64,000 bases of DNA from Cyrtodaria siliqua (Eukaryota; Mollusca; Bivalvia; Adapedonta; Hiatellidae): assembly GCA_037043455.1 (NCBI GenBank), contig JAWPHD010010957.1:1-64000 (forward strand). The letters run 5' to 3'. Positions 11,576 through 22,734 of the stretch are shown here, in pieces. Below the pieces are notes generated by a model, which was given only the letters and a program-made list of their open reading frames with translations, did not search any database and was not told where the DNA came from. The position numbers and the translations under genes were made by a program. Position 1 is the stretch's first letter, and each line of letters opens with the position of its first letter.

Positions 11576-12069
11576 AACCACGCTACATAAACGTGTATCT
11601 ACCATTTCCCAACCAGTGATAAATAGCAATTGTAGGTATATCCATGTTCTAACATATCCTTACACTACACTATAATAAGTATTGTACACAATTCGCTGGC
11701 TTAATAGAGGTTTGAAAATAGTTCGTCCTCCAACTGTTGAGTTTGCGATAAAGATATGGTATGATTTATAGAGAAAATATTACATGAGTGTTCGGTACGC
11801 GTGAACAATAATGCGCAGCGAGTTGAATATGTTTATATTTGATGGGCATACTCTGATTATTCAACAAGTTTCATATTTCTTTCATATGACATCATTGCAG
11901 CTATTTGCTAAACTTAAATAATGAGTAAAACGCGCTATTCACATTTCAAAAATACAGTTGAGCTCCTCGGATATTATCGTTGAACATTGGATGACATCAG
12001 CCGATGATATAACTCGTTCATTTATTATTTCGAAACATGTTTACTTTCAAAATTGCATATATGAATCTG

Positions 12070-13000
12070 CTAGTAACGGCAGCTTAGTCAATTACATTAT
12101 GTGGACTTGTCAAGAAGTTTGTGAAATCATTTTCCTATTAGATAATCTTTTCGTCAGGTATGAAACTACCGTTTATAGACAAATTGTTGGTATCCTTGTG
12201 CACCTCTTGTCGCATGTTTTTTTTCTTTTATTGCTATGAAAGAGATTCGGATATGGAACTACCGTTTATAGACAAATTGTTGGTATCCCTATGGGCAGGA
12301 ACTGTGTACCTCTTGTCGCAGATTTGTTCTTGTATTGCTATGAGAGATTTCATGTTGAGTTTTTCATCCGATACTCAGGCAGATGTAATTGAAGCCTTTA
12401 ATGACACCTCTCGGTATTAAACATTGACAATCCTTTCTACAATGGTTAATAATATCTATCCTAAGGAACTTCATCTCAACAAAGCTAACATTTCTGATGC
12501 TGTCGCTTCTTTCCTTGATTTACGTCTCTCTATTGAAGATGGCGAAATAATTAGTAAAATCTATGACCAGAGAGATAATTATAAATTTTGATATTGTTAA
12601 TTACCCCATTTAGATTTGGATGTTCCCCGAGTTACTTCTTATGGGGTCTATGTTTCTCATCTTATTCGTTTCTCTAGAGGTTGTAGCCGTGTTAAGGACT
12701 TTAATATTCGTAATATTTGTATAAATAAAAAGCTACTCCAGCAGGGCTACTGTTACCATAAACTTCGAAAAACCTTCGCAAAATTTTATTATCGTAACCC
12801 TGATCTACTTTTAAAATATAAAAGTAATTTAAGAACTCTGCCACGACAAGGACTATCACAATCTGACTATGGTGATGTGATTTACAAACTTCGTAAGATC
12901 CTTGGTCATAATCACTTCCATACAATCTTTATTAAACTTGTTAAAAAGTTTAACAAAAGAGGTTATGACCCTATCATTTTGCAACGTACTGCATCGTACT
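12070..13000 (+). pseudogene. Decayed reverse transcriptase (Penelope-like or unclassified retroelement), copy 1
   Basis: Three frames together cover an RT-like protein. At 12090-12190 the sequence encodes FLLDNLFVRYETTVYRQIVG, followed by an altered version of the family's G-x-P-M-G-T palm segment. At 12460-12590 it encodes SFLDLRLSIEDGEIISKIYD. From 12616 a 120-residue open stretch includes SYGVYVSHLIRFSRGCSRV and ends near GYDPIILQRTAS. The catalytic YxDD box should lie near 12415, but the sequence goes from TSRY to a stop and then to codons for the downstream 'NIDNPF' region, so about 14 bases including the aspartate codons appear lost. A 94-bp internal duplication (12158-12340) adds further damage. 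By family knowledge the intact protein would copy element RNA to DNA; this copy cannot. The family name is uncertain. Confidence 0.75.
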
Positions 13001-13700
13001 GTGTATGCATTTATGTTTGTGATTCACATGTCATTCTATATATTCTATATTGTACACTGTTTATATCACTTTAATACTAGAACTTCAACAACTTCATTTA
13101 TGTAATTTGCTGTTTTTTTGTAGAAAAAAAACACTTTTGTTGCTTCATTTTCATCTTACTGGTACTGTAATAGCATTTCAATGGAAAACCTGGTTTTCAT
13201 GGAATTTCCACGTTTCTTGTTTGTATTTATCGTGTTCGTAGATTTCCAAATTTCTCCTTTCATACTTTTTTTTGACTGACAACAGTCTGTGAATACTATA
13301 TCTAAATGCGTGTTTTGACTGGTCTATAAATGATACAGTTTTGCTTTGAAATAAATCATGCTTGTTATATAGTGAACTAATATATTATGTCTGTGCAATT
13401 TCCAAAGAGCAGCTGCTCATATTTAAATCTTGAACAGTTGTTGATTGGGATAATTGATTCAAGTTAGGTAATATAAAATGCATTTTTATATGGACATTAT
13501 TATACAAGTTGTATTGATGAGAAATCGGAATGCTATTACTTGAATGTTAATTACTTTTATAAGCACTTTTTATAAGCATAATAGATGTACGCCATGTGTT
13601 TTCATATCGTTATGTCATATTAATTTACATTAAAGTATGCAAAGGTGAGAGTTGTTTACTTAAACGATGTTTCACTGAGGAAAGTGAAACAACATTTTGG
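13001..13700. other. Possible 3' flank of the retroelement; no gene seen
   Basis: AT-rich sequence follows the reverse transcriptase remnant. A gaaataaatcatg segment near 13350 could be a polyadenylation-like sequence, but nothing fixes the 3' end of the element. Short ORFs here show no recognisable family signature. Confidence 0.35.
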
Positions 13701-13865
13701 GAAATTACAATGCAGGTCAAAAGTGGGAGATATGTACGTGTTAAAATGTGGGAACTGAGACAAAGACCTAACCTGTTCGTGCACGCCTCCCCACCCAAAT
13801 CCCCACTCCCTCTATCACACTAATGGATGAATAACTGAGTGACAATGGTATACAAATATGCATAC

Positions 13866-13902
13866 TCATATATATACGTATATATATATATATATATATA
13901 AG
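13866..13902. repeat. (TA)n microsatellite
   Basis: Imperfect TA run with an embedded acgta near its start. Confidence 0.9.
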
Positions 13903-16290
13903 ATGCATCATGCGTTCTGATATTCAACACAATAGACATCTAATCTGGCTTTTTTTTTATCTTCCCATCGTTATAATTTCTATACCGCAGAACCGGAAGT
14001 AGCAAGCACACATTGTACGGCATTATTCAGGAACCGATCATCATTATTGATTCGACTATATAGACACGAACAATGCTTACCCATAAACAACCATTAATCA
14101 TGGCCAACCTAATCAATCACGTTGTCAATAACAGGAACGTTGTTAAGTCGTAAATTTAAAACTCATGTTTATGCTATGTGGGCTAATTAGGCTAGTGGCA
14201 ACATTGTAAATTGTGTGTCCAATTTACACACCATCACTATAGCAACCCGTCCACCATATCTATGTTCCGCTAAGCTACGTTTCAGTGGTAATGTTGGATT
14301 TAAATAATCAAGTGAGAACTTTTTTTAAAATCACCTTAACCTCGTAGCATTATGCATATTACATTGATTAAAGGGTATGTAATTCTGAGATCCATCACGA
14401 GTTTCTACTTCGGACAATGGAATCTCATCCGCGAATTTCTGAATTTTAACTAGGGACGAGTTCTGACGGTGAAGTTATTTGTGACTGTGTTTGGTAAAGG
14501 CTGTAGTAGAAGAAACTCAATCGTCAAATAACGGCAAAATTACACTATAAAATCGTTTATCGAAAATCTATTCAGGTGTTCAGCTCATATAATTATGTAT
14601 TTGTCTTAATTGGACGCTCCAGTTTTGGGGTTTGGCCTGGCTGGTTATTTGCTGTTGGATGCGGGATGGGGACTTTAAAGTTTCTTTTTTATTCAAACAG
14701 TTAAAATGTTTAAAACTAGAGCAAGCTACATAGCGCGCCATCGCATATCCCTGTACTTTTACCTAGCGCTTGAACCAGTGATAACACAGTTTTAAGTCCG
14801 CATTGCAAACAGAGAAGCAAGATAAAATAAACATCAGTTATAGACTAAGTTATACATGATTACCCCTTCCAACCACCCAAGATTACCCGCGGGCATGTTT
14901 TACGTCAGTCCCACCTCTCTTGCGATGACATGCGACATGACCCTATTTGAAAAAATCATTATTTTGGACCAAGTCTATTCCATCAAGCCCAGCCCCAGAG
15001 GCAAACACCCGTTATATATATATTGACCCTTGAGGCAATGATAATGCAGGCGTAAAACGTCTTCCGTGCTTGCAATCCGAACTATTATTAATTCCGATCT
15101 TTGAAGATCGCTTAGCCCGATATTTACAGATATCGTTGGTACATTCTCATTTACTTTTTGTTTTCTTACTTGAATTTCATATGCGTGGTCCTTTAAAGGT
15201 TCTGAGTATTGTTTATTCATCCTTAGGATGTGTTGCCTGCTTTTCAATTTAATCTTGTTGACTGTTACCTGTGATACGCAGGCTTCATAACCTCTTCTCC
15301 AAACTTAATTTCATTTTGTTTATTTCTCCCATTGTTTTCTCGTTTAGGGCTAAGCGTAGAAACTGGGACCATACGCGGTTGGCCATGGAATGGTGTGAAA
15401 ATATCGCATTGAAGGTTCCATGTTCACCGTCATATGCATACGATCTTTGGGATGGCTCAAATGTTTGTACTATTGACATTATAAATATTGAGTTTTGCTC
15501 AATCCGAGACTAGAGGGCGTAAACTGTAGCAAGCACTTTTCACTACCGTTCATGAACAGTCTCAATCAAACCGAGACTGCATTATTTTTTGTATTTAACG
15601 TGTTCGACGATTTCAAAATTTCACCTTTCATACTTTTTTATAAACAATATATTTTAAAAGGCTTGGGATAATAAAAAGCGAAATTGCGTGCAACCGTGAC
15701 TCTACAACGTCTGTCAATATATCAGAACGTTTTGTAATGCCACTTATGGAACGCTCGTAAATTATACAGAACTTACGTGGAAAGCAACCGAGGATATCAA
15801 CACCGACGCGTCTATTCTTGAGGTAGTCAGATAGTAGGATTAGGAGATTTCCAGTTATGCCCACGGTCAAATTCTCTACTTATATCGAACAATACAACCC
15901 GCACCTCTTTTCCAGCGTCATATAGGAAATTACTTTTATATTGGCAAGACTCTAGAGTACCTCATTGGTGACCTTCTATAGTGCTGTTGTGGTTGTTTAA
16001 TATCTATATGTGTGTGTGAAGAAAATTTTGTACGCACCATTTACCAACGGATTCGAAGCCCTAAGACATCAACCCCGACACAGCATCGCCTCGCCTAGAA
16101 GTAGACGTCTTAGAATGTTCGGCCACCTAGTCAAACTAAAAACATGGACTTCGGTGAGCATGTCGTACTAAGGTCTTTTTATTGAATGCGTTGGATATCT
16201 TCGGCCCTTTCCGTCAAATAGCGGCAACCATAGCGTATATACGACATAGGATTCACATTACATGAGTATCACCTAATATACCTAATATAT
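13903..16290. other. Unannotated stretch, no convincing gene
   Basis: Contains small pieces related to dispersed repeats: 14590-14630 resembles part of the 46.5-kb element inverted, and 15545-15585 resembles family G. ORFs of 60-90 codons on both strands near 15000-15500 overlap each other and carry no recognisable motif. Near 16085-16130 one frame reads RRLRMFGHLV, faintly like the C-terminus of LINE reverse transcriptases, too short to call. Confidence 0.4.
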
Positions 16291-16299
16291 ACATGAGCA

Positions 16300-16692
16300 T
16301 CGCTGTGTTATACTTATATCTCTGTGTTATACTTATATCTCTGTGTTATACTTATAACTTTGTGTTATACTTATATCTCTGTGTTATACTTATATCTGTT
16401 ATACTTATATCTCTATGTTATACTTATATTCCTGTGTTATACTTATATCTCTGTGTTATATTAATATCTCTGTGTTATACGTATATCTCTGTGTTATATT
16501 TATATCTCTGTGTTATACTAATATATCTGTGTTATACTTATATCTCTGTGTTATACTAATATATCTGTGTTATATTTATATCTCTGTGTTATACTAATAT
16601 ATCTGTGTTATACTTATATCTCTGTGTTATACGTATATCTCTGTGTTATACTAATATCTCTGTGTTATACTTATATCTCTGTGTTATATTAC
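16300..16692. repeat. 19-bp tandem repeat, about 20 copies
   Basis: Units of tgtgttatacttatatctc with small variants (ttatattta, ctaatat). Two plus-strand frames stay open through it, giving apparent Leu/Tyr/Ile/Cys-rich peptides that simply reflect the repeat. Confidence 0.95.
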
Positions 16693-16844
16693 TATCGGTC
16701 TGCTATACTTTAATCGACGATTCATGCGGCCTAGTTTATTATATGATAGTCTGCTGATGACATCCTTTATTTTAGCTGGATGTCAATAGGGCAATAGTAA
16801 GGTTCGGTTTTCCCCATTCTACCAGCTCTGCTTTGAACATATAA

Positions 16845-17012
16845 AAGCGCATCCGTGGATAAGAGGGTAAAGACAATGCGTTTGAAACCGTCTTGCCTCT
16901 CGCCGTTGCGGTTTGGAATCCTACTGGGAGATCAACTTGCAAGTGAGAAAATATTGATTCTTGCGGACGATGGGAGGTGTACAATACTGGTTTTACCTAG
17001 AAATAAGTGTGT
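16845..17012 (+). mobile_element. SINE family C, degraded and truncated
   Basis: Resembles 36465-36720 and 49520-49780: a tRNA-like head (ccgtggataagagggtaa, B-box-like ggtttggaatcc near 16910), then gcaagtgagaaa, tgggaggtgtacaatactgg and ttttacctag. It stops at about 17012, where the next repeat begins, and lacks the usual tail. Confidence 0.7.
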
Positions 17013-17130
17013 GGTCTGCATCATATGTGTGTTTGTTGCTACCAAGGGATCCCTTTTTTCAGGAATAAGTGTGTGGTCTGCATCATGTGTGTGTTTGTTG
17101 CTACCAAGGGATCCCTGTTTTCAGTATGTA
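17000..17130. repeat. ~62-bp tandem duplication, 2 copies
   Basis: Gaataagtgtgtggtctgca followed by tgtgtttgttgctaccaagg occurs twice, with very few differences. The second copy leads into a family G repeat. Confidence 0.9.
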
Positions 17131-17320
17131 TTGACATTCACACTAGTGTTTACATAGTGCCGTGTGGCGGCTGTAAAACGCACCCCGACTACAAATCAGT
17201 ACTGTTATTACTTACTGGTCCTTTTGGGATTACCAAGACCAATATGTGTGACTTTAAAGTAGATGACCACTTAAGCTGGTGCTAGGCGTGAGAGATGTTG
17301 CCCCTTATTTACTGAAAGGT
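17130..17320 (+). repeat. Dispersed repeat family G, copy
   Basis: Matches 20745-20925 over attgacattcacactngtgt, tttagtgctgtgtg, tactggtccttt-like and cttaag-tggtgctaggcgtg segments. It ends after gagagatgttgc, before the 'gaaaccgagtctgc' block. Confidence 0.7.
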
Positions 17321-17689
17321 AAAAAAACGCATATACAAAATATTGCCTATACCACACTTGAAAATCTTAGCATGGTTATCTCTTAAACGATATCAGTTTA
17401 CGGTAATAAAATCCGTGTTGTTATAGTGAGGCGGATGTAAGAATTACATATTATTTACGTTTATATACAACATTGATACTGATAAGGGCTTTCTTTATCA
17501 GCAGCTTAAAGTCAAGGTTAGTTATAATTAATAATGTCTTTATTAATTACTTTGATGTTATCTTTAATGTTATTGCAATGTATGGTATTAATCATAATTA
17601 TTGTAGATACTGTTTACTAGACAGTTTTGATTTATCAATGCGTACTTAATGAGTTTTTTGCATAAACAGGAAACACAAGAATTACCAAT

Positions 17690-18020
17690 CATAGTCAGAC
17701 ATTTTAGCATTGAATTATCTTCTAAAGTTTTTTGAAATACATGCATTTCGTTTTTATTTTTTCATTATTAAATATTTACCAATATATCATTTAGTGACAG
17801 CTCTTGGAAAATGAGCATTTTTCTTTATGTGTACAATTTGACAAATTAGTATAGAACCGATCTCAAATTACCATAAACTCCAATGAGGGCCAGCTTTTAC
17901 CTAATTTACATAATAATAACTACCAAGGAAAGCAAGCATGTAAAACGTTCGCAGTTTACATAAAAGCACGGTTTAATTTATTAGCATATGAATTATATGA
18001 ATGCATGAATGAATGGATTA
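17690..18020. repeat. Diverged repeat, paralogous to 41455-41720
   Basis: Shared blocks in order include ttttgaaat-catgcatt, tcatttagtgacagc, aattaccataaa, cagcttttac-taa, actaccaagg-aagcaa, cgcagttt-cataaaagcacg and atgcatgaatg. The two copies are about 70-75% alike by eye. Neither holds an ORF. Confidence 0.65.
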
Positions 18021-18475
18021 CATGGTGCATATAAGTTCAGCAAACCCGCTCCAAATATATAATAAGACACATTTTATGCTCTATTCTTGCTGATATAGGA
18101 CATGAAATTTAATTATGTTTTTCGTACCGTTAACACATTATTTTAGAATATACTGTTACAGCAAACTCAGAAGGAGATGGCTTCAAGGAAGACGTTTCCG
18201 ATCAAGCATTATGCTTGATATGCCAATTATCAAAATAACAGCACAAATTTTCAAACATGTGACGATTTCACAGGAGGCTTGAGGGAATTACAGGATGTTT
18301 ATTAGGTCATTTGAGTAAATTTGTCAAAGGGTAATTATCAGTCAGACAATTATTTATTTATTTTTTGAAAATAATCGCCACTTTTTATCGATAATTCTTT
18401 GAAATAATCGACATTATGATAAAATAATCGAAAATGTCGATAATGTCTGCTGACAGCGTGAGCGCTATGCTGCAT
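18020..18475. other. AT-rich spacer before a satellite array
   Basis: No gene is visible. Near 18355-18445 three short 'aaataatcg' motifs recur (aaaataatcgcc, gaaataatcgac, aaaataatcgaa), with cgataat between them, a weak local repeat. Confidence 0.4.
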
Positions 18476-18499
18476 AGCAGAGATATGAAGCTCTAAAGC

Positions 18500-19497
18500 C
18501 AAGGCCTTATCCGCTGACTTGACAAATGGGTTGTAAAGGACGATTTTGCCTTTGCCATGCAGTAGGCCTTATCCGCGGACTTGACAAATTAGTTGTAATG
18601 GAAGAGTTTGCCTTTGCCATACAGTAGGCCTCATCCGCTGACTTGACAAATGAGTTGAAATGGCGGATGTGGCCTTTGCCATGCAGTAGGCCTTATCCGC
18701 TGACTTGACACATGAGTTGAAATGGCGGATGCGGCCTTTGCCATGCAGTAGGCCTTAACCGCTGACTTGACAAATGAGTTGAAATGGCGGATGCGGCCTT
18801 TGCCATACAGTAGGCCTTATCCGCTGACTTGACAAATGAGTTGAAATGGCGGATGCGGCCTTTGCCATGCAGTAGGCCTTATCCGCTGACTTGACAAATG
18901 AGTTGAAATGGCGGATGTGGCCTTTGCCATGCAGTAGGCCTTATCCGCTGACTTGACAAATGAGTTGAAATGGCGGATGTGGCCTTTGCCATACAGTAGG
19001 CCTTATCCGCTGACTTGACAAATGAGTTGAAATGGCGGATGTGGCCTTTGCCATACAGTAGGCCTTATCCGCTGACTTGACAAATGAGTTGTAATGGAAT
19101 ATTTTGCCTTTGCCATGCAGTAGGCCTTATCCGCTGACTTGACAAATGAGTTGAAATGGCGGATGCGGCCTTTGCCATGCAGTAGGCCTTATCCGCTGAC
19201 TTGACAAATGAGTTGAAATGGCGGATGTGGCCTTTGCCATACAGTAGGCCTTATCCGCTGACTTGACAAATGAGTTGTAATGGAATATTTTGCCTTTGCC
19301 ATGCAGTAGGCCTTATCCGCTGACTAGACAAATGAGTTGTAATGGAAGAGTTTGCCTTTGCCAAGCATTAGGCCTTATCCGCTGACTAGACAAATGAGTT
19401 GTAATGGAATATTTTGCCTTTGTCATGCAGTAGGCCTGATCCGCTGACTTGACAGATGAGTTGAAATGGCGGATGTGGTCTTTGCCATACGGTATTG
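18500..19497. repeat. 62-bp satellite-like array, about 16 copies
   Basis: Each unit contains ggccttatccgctgacttga, caaatgagttg and tttgccatgcagta. Two main variants exist at the middle: gaaatggcggatgyggcc and gtaatggaatattttgcc or gtaatggaagagtttgcc. The latter recur at about 19090, 19275 and 19398, spaced near 3 and 2 units, which suggests multi-unit amplification. Units are highly alike, so homogenisation is recent. Confidence 0.95.
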
Positions 19498-19547
19498 GTT
19501 GAATTGATATACAGTGAACAAAGCCGAGTTTTATAGCGTCGACCAAC

Positions 19548-19756
19548 AATTGAACTGAATGTTGCTTAACGGCTCATCACCACAGTATAGGTTATTTAGA
19601 GCCGCCCCATAGAGAGGGGAAGGATACATAGGAATCCGGGAACCATGCCCTACTCTTATTATCGAATATATTCCTATGGTTCTTTAACGTGCTCGGAGGA
19701 TGGAGCGATACACGGGACCGCCTGGTTTACGTCCCCATCCGACGGACGAGGCTATT
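19548..19756 (-). mobile_element. SINE family A, 5'-truncated
   Basis: On the minus strand this gives the 3' part of family A from the tagcctcgtccg block to the tail attcagttcaatt. The tRNA-like head and the 'cttgggcaagacac' block are missing. The copy sits directly between the 62-bp array and the 32-bp array. Confidence 0.88.
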
Positions 19757-19889
19757 GAAGTTTGAAGAGTTGCACCATGTTTTTTTTTATTTATACAATG
19801 TGTTATTTGCTTGCAAACTTGAATTAAATGCTAAAAAGAGGATCCGTTCGAAACATCGAAAAGAAACAAGAGAGAAAAAAGTATCAGTC

Positions 19890-19935
19890 TGTTCATGAAA
19901 TGTAATAAAAGGCGCAACACCTCTCACGCCCCCTA
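19890..19935 (-). repeat. Family G fragment at the edge of the 32-bp array
   Basis: Read on the minus strand, the order is ctagggggcgtgagaggtgt, then tgcgcc, then ttattacatttcatgaacag, matching the corresponding part of family G elsewhere. It continues without a break into the array, so it marks the array's source. Confidence 0.75.
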
Positions 19936-20735
19936 GCACCGGTGTAATCGGCATGCTCACGCCCCTAGCACCGGCGTAAGCGGCATTCTCACGCCCCCTA
20001 GCACCGGTGTAATCGGCATGCTCACGCCGCTAGCACCGGTGTAATCGGCATGCTCACGCCCCTAGCACCGGTGTAATCGGCATGCTCACGCCCCTAGCAC
20101 CGGCGTAAGCGGCATTCTCACGCCCCCAAGCACCGGCGTAAGCGGCATTCTCACGCCCCTAGCACCGGCGTAAGCGGCATTCTCACGACTCTAGCACCGG
20201 CGTAAGCGGCATTCTCACGCCCCCTAGCACCGGCGTAAGCGGCATTCTCACGCCCTAGCACCTGTGTAATCGGCATTCTCACGCCCCTAGCACCGGCGTA
20301 AGTGGCATTCTCACGACTCTAGCACCGGCGTAAGTGGCATTCTCACGCCCCTAGCACCGGCGTAAGGGGCATTCTCACGCCCCCTAGCACCGGCGTAAGC
20401 GGCATTCTCACGCCCTAGCACCTGTGTAATCGGCATTCTCACGCCCCTAGCACCGGCGTAAGCGGCATTCTCACGCCCCTAGCACCGGCGTAAGGGGCAT
20501 TCTCACGCCACTAGCACCGGCGTCAGCGGCATTCTCACGCCCCTAGCACCGGCGTAAGCGGCATTCTCACGCCCCTAGCACCAGCGTAAGCGGCATTCTC
20601 ACGTCCTCTAGCACCGGCGTAAGCGGCATTCTCACGCCCCTAGCACCGGCGTAAGCGGCATTCTCACGTCTCCTAGCACCGGCGTAAGGGGAATTCTCAC
20701 GCCCATAGCACCGGCGTCAGCGGCATTCAATGGAT
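19920..20735. repeat. 32-bp tandem array, about 25 copies
   Basis: Units of the form cacgcccctagcaccggcgt plus aagcggcattct, with variants gtgtaatcggcatg and cacgactct. The unit is GC-rich compared with the surroundings. On the minus strand it equals the segment 'cttangcnggtgctagggcgtg' of family G, so the array seems to have grown from an inverted copy of that repeat. Confidence 0.95.
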
Positions 20736-20744
20736 CCCCTTTCC

Positions 20745-21010
20745 AGAGTTTATTGACATTCACACGTGTTCGTTTAGTGCTGTGTGTAACAATTTACTCG
20801 ATTACGGATCAGTATTTTATTACTTCCTGGTACGGAGAGGTCTTCACGCCCAATCTGTGTGGCTTCAAAGTGGAATACCGCTTAAGTCGGTGCTAAGAGA
20901 GTGAGCGGTGTTGCACCATATCTAAACTCTCATGAACAGATTCAATAAAACCGAGTCTGCTTCTTTTCTCTCTTGTTTGTGTTTGTTGCTTCCAATGGGA
21001 TTCCATTTTC
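20745..21010 (+). repeat. Dispersed repeat family G, longest copy
   Basis: Runs from gagtttattgacattcacac through cttaagtcggtgctaagaga and ctctcatgaacagattcaat to cgagtctgcttc and gtttgttgcttccaa. It lies in the opposite orientation to the fragment at 19890-19935 on the other side of the array. Confidence 0.75.
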
Positions 21011-21555
21011 AGTATTCAAGCACAAGAATCTCATTTCACGGACTCGGCAACTGTACGTATTTGTTAGATACGGCGTACGTACACATGTTGTTATATTATA
21101 CCTCGTTTCGTATTTATTTATGCAGACAAAAATAGTCTACCAGGAATGACACGGGTGCTTTTTCATTGATGCATGCTTCTCATGGTCACAGTAAGGATAT
21201 TAGTTTCAATCAATGATGTTTTGTTATAAAATATAGATGTAACTAGTTTGTTCAGCAAGTATTAGAAGAAATAATATAAACTTTGTTTTATATGGAGGTT
21301 TACCGTTTTTGTCTGTTATCAATTTTATGTATGTGTAGCAGGAATTTATTTGTTTGTTTTTTTTGCGAGATTAGTGAACATTTACACGTAAACATTTCAC
21401 TCGATACAAATATTTTGTTATCCTAATCATTCAAAAGTTTGATTAAAAACGAAATTTTAAGATTGAGCAACGCGTTAAAATTAAGATAATAAATACTACA
21501 ACTGTCGCTCCAAAAAATAGTACCTTTAAGAAGAGTTTATTCGTGTAATGTAAAA
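21011..21555. other. Unannotated AT-rich stretch
   Basis: No gene, tRNA or clear repeat was recognised. Confidence 0.4.
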
Positions 21556-21557
21556 GT

Positions 21558-21830
21558 AGGTATAAAACTCGAACATGAAATGTAACATACACAGAATACG
21601 GTTATCCACACACATAGGTATAAAACTCGAACATGAAATGTAACATACACAGAATACGGTTATCCACACGCATAGATATAAAACTCGAACATGAAATGTA
21701 ACATACACAGAATACGGTTATCCACACACATAGGTATAAAACTCGAACATGAAATGTAACATACACAGAATATGGTTATCCACACGCATAGGTGCAGGAG
21801 GAAGTACAGAACACGTTTATCCACGCGCAT
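21558..21830. repeat. 58-bp tandem repeat, about 4.5 copies
   Basis: Units contain gtataaaactcgaacatgaa, atgtaacatacacagaatac and ggttatccacacncatag. Divergence is very low. The last partial unit has lost the centre. Confidence 0.95.
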
Positions 21831-21943
21831 TTAATAAACACAACAATTACAAGGATGGATAGAATCTCAGTATACAAAACCACAAACATCCAAGGCATCC
21901 ATTTTTCAGTATGTATGCAGTATTTATTGACAAGAGTAAAACG

Positions 21944-22202
21944 TTCAATCCTCCACTGAGTTTCGTCGGCGTGTTCTTGGGCAAGACACTTTCCCTTAGC
22001 CCCGTCCGTCGGATGGGGACGTTAACCGGGCGGTCCCGTGTATCGGTCTATTCTCCGAGCAAGTTAAAGAACCATAGGAATCTATTCGATAATAAGAGTA
22101 GGCCCCTGTTTCCGGATTCCTATGTATCCTTCCCCTCTCTCTGGGGCGGCTCTAAATAACTATACTGTGTTGATGAGCCGTTAAACAACATTCAATTCAA
22201 TT
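21944..22202 (+). mobile_element. SINE family A, 5'-truncated, with exact 13-bp target duplication
   Basis: The copy starts inside the B-box (ttcaatcctcc) and runs to the tail attcaattcaatt. Caagagtaaaacg at 21931-21943 is repeated exactly at 22203-22215. This is the clearest evidence here that family A inserts by LINE-type target-primed reverse transcription with 5' truncation. Part of the body carries a small change (gcccctgtttccgg). Confidence 0.95.
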
Positions 22203-22734
22203 CAAGAGTAAAACGCGTTGAAACGGTCAGTGGCAGAAAGGCCGCTGTGGTGTTATACCAGGTTCAAGTGTACACCATCTCTCTGTAAATAGGGGGAATC
22301 TCCCTACTTCATTTGCAGATGTAGATCTTTAATTACCTCCAGGCTATATTCTCTAACAAAATTGGAAGCACTACTAGGCAATATAAGTAAAACAAAAAGA
22401 TGATAATGTGTACATGAATATAAAACAATAAAGCCTAAAAAGCGACAAAGCAACTACTCAATGACTTGGCCGAAACCAGAATAACTAAAGAATTAAAAGT
22501 TAAGGGCACGACAATACTATATTGAAGACAGAGATTAACGTCTCACAACACAGTTAATTGTACATAGCTCTGCATATGTAACAGGACCCATCTGGACCAC
22601 TGTAGAACTTAATGAATTTTCTTAAAAAATATTTTCTTTGTGAAACGATGTCTGTTGCGCGAAATATCCAGCACTGACATTTTCAAATGTATCACACTAC
22701 CCAAGTGACTGACAAGGGAAATAAGTGTTTAGTG

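Larger units (their letters stand above)
7880..11690. repeat. Ancient segmental duplication, copy 2
   Basis: Collinear with 846-6720. At 8458-9590 it contains an insertion that copy 1 lacks: copy 1 reads directly from ...ataatattgg to agcaaacc at about 1310-1335. From 10140 on, the match runs straight to the 5.5-6.7-kb part of copy 1. At its right end a single 'ataactgtactcat' of copy 1 (near 6548) has grown into a tandem array (11355-11575). Divergence is substantial. Confidence 0.75.

Noticed and set aside
16085..16130. LINE RT C-terminal remnant (RRLRMFGHLV)
   Set aside because: Only about ten residues match, with no neighbouring support in the same frame.
16293..16597. Hydrophobic Leu/Tyr/Cys-rich ORFs resembling a membrane protein
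   Set aside because: Entirely made of the 19-bp repeat; two frames read alike.
19920..20735. Possible CRISPR or regulatory array
   Set aside because: Contiguous 32-bp units without spacers; the unit is explained by a dispersed repeat at its edges.
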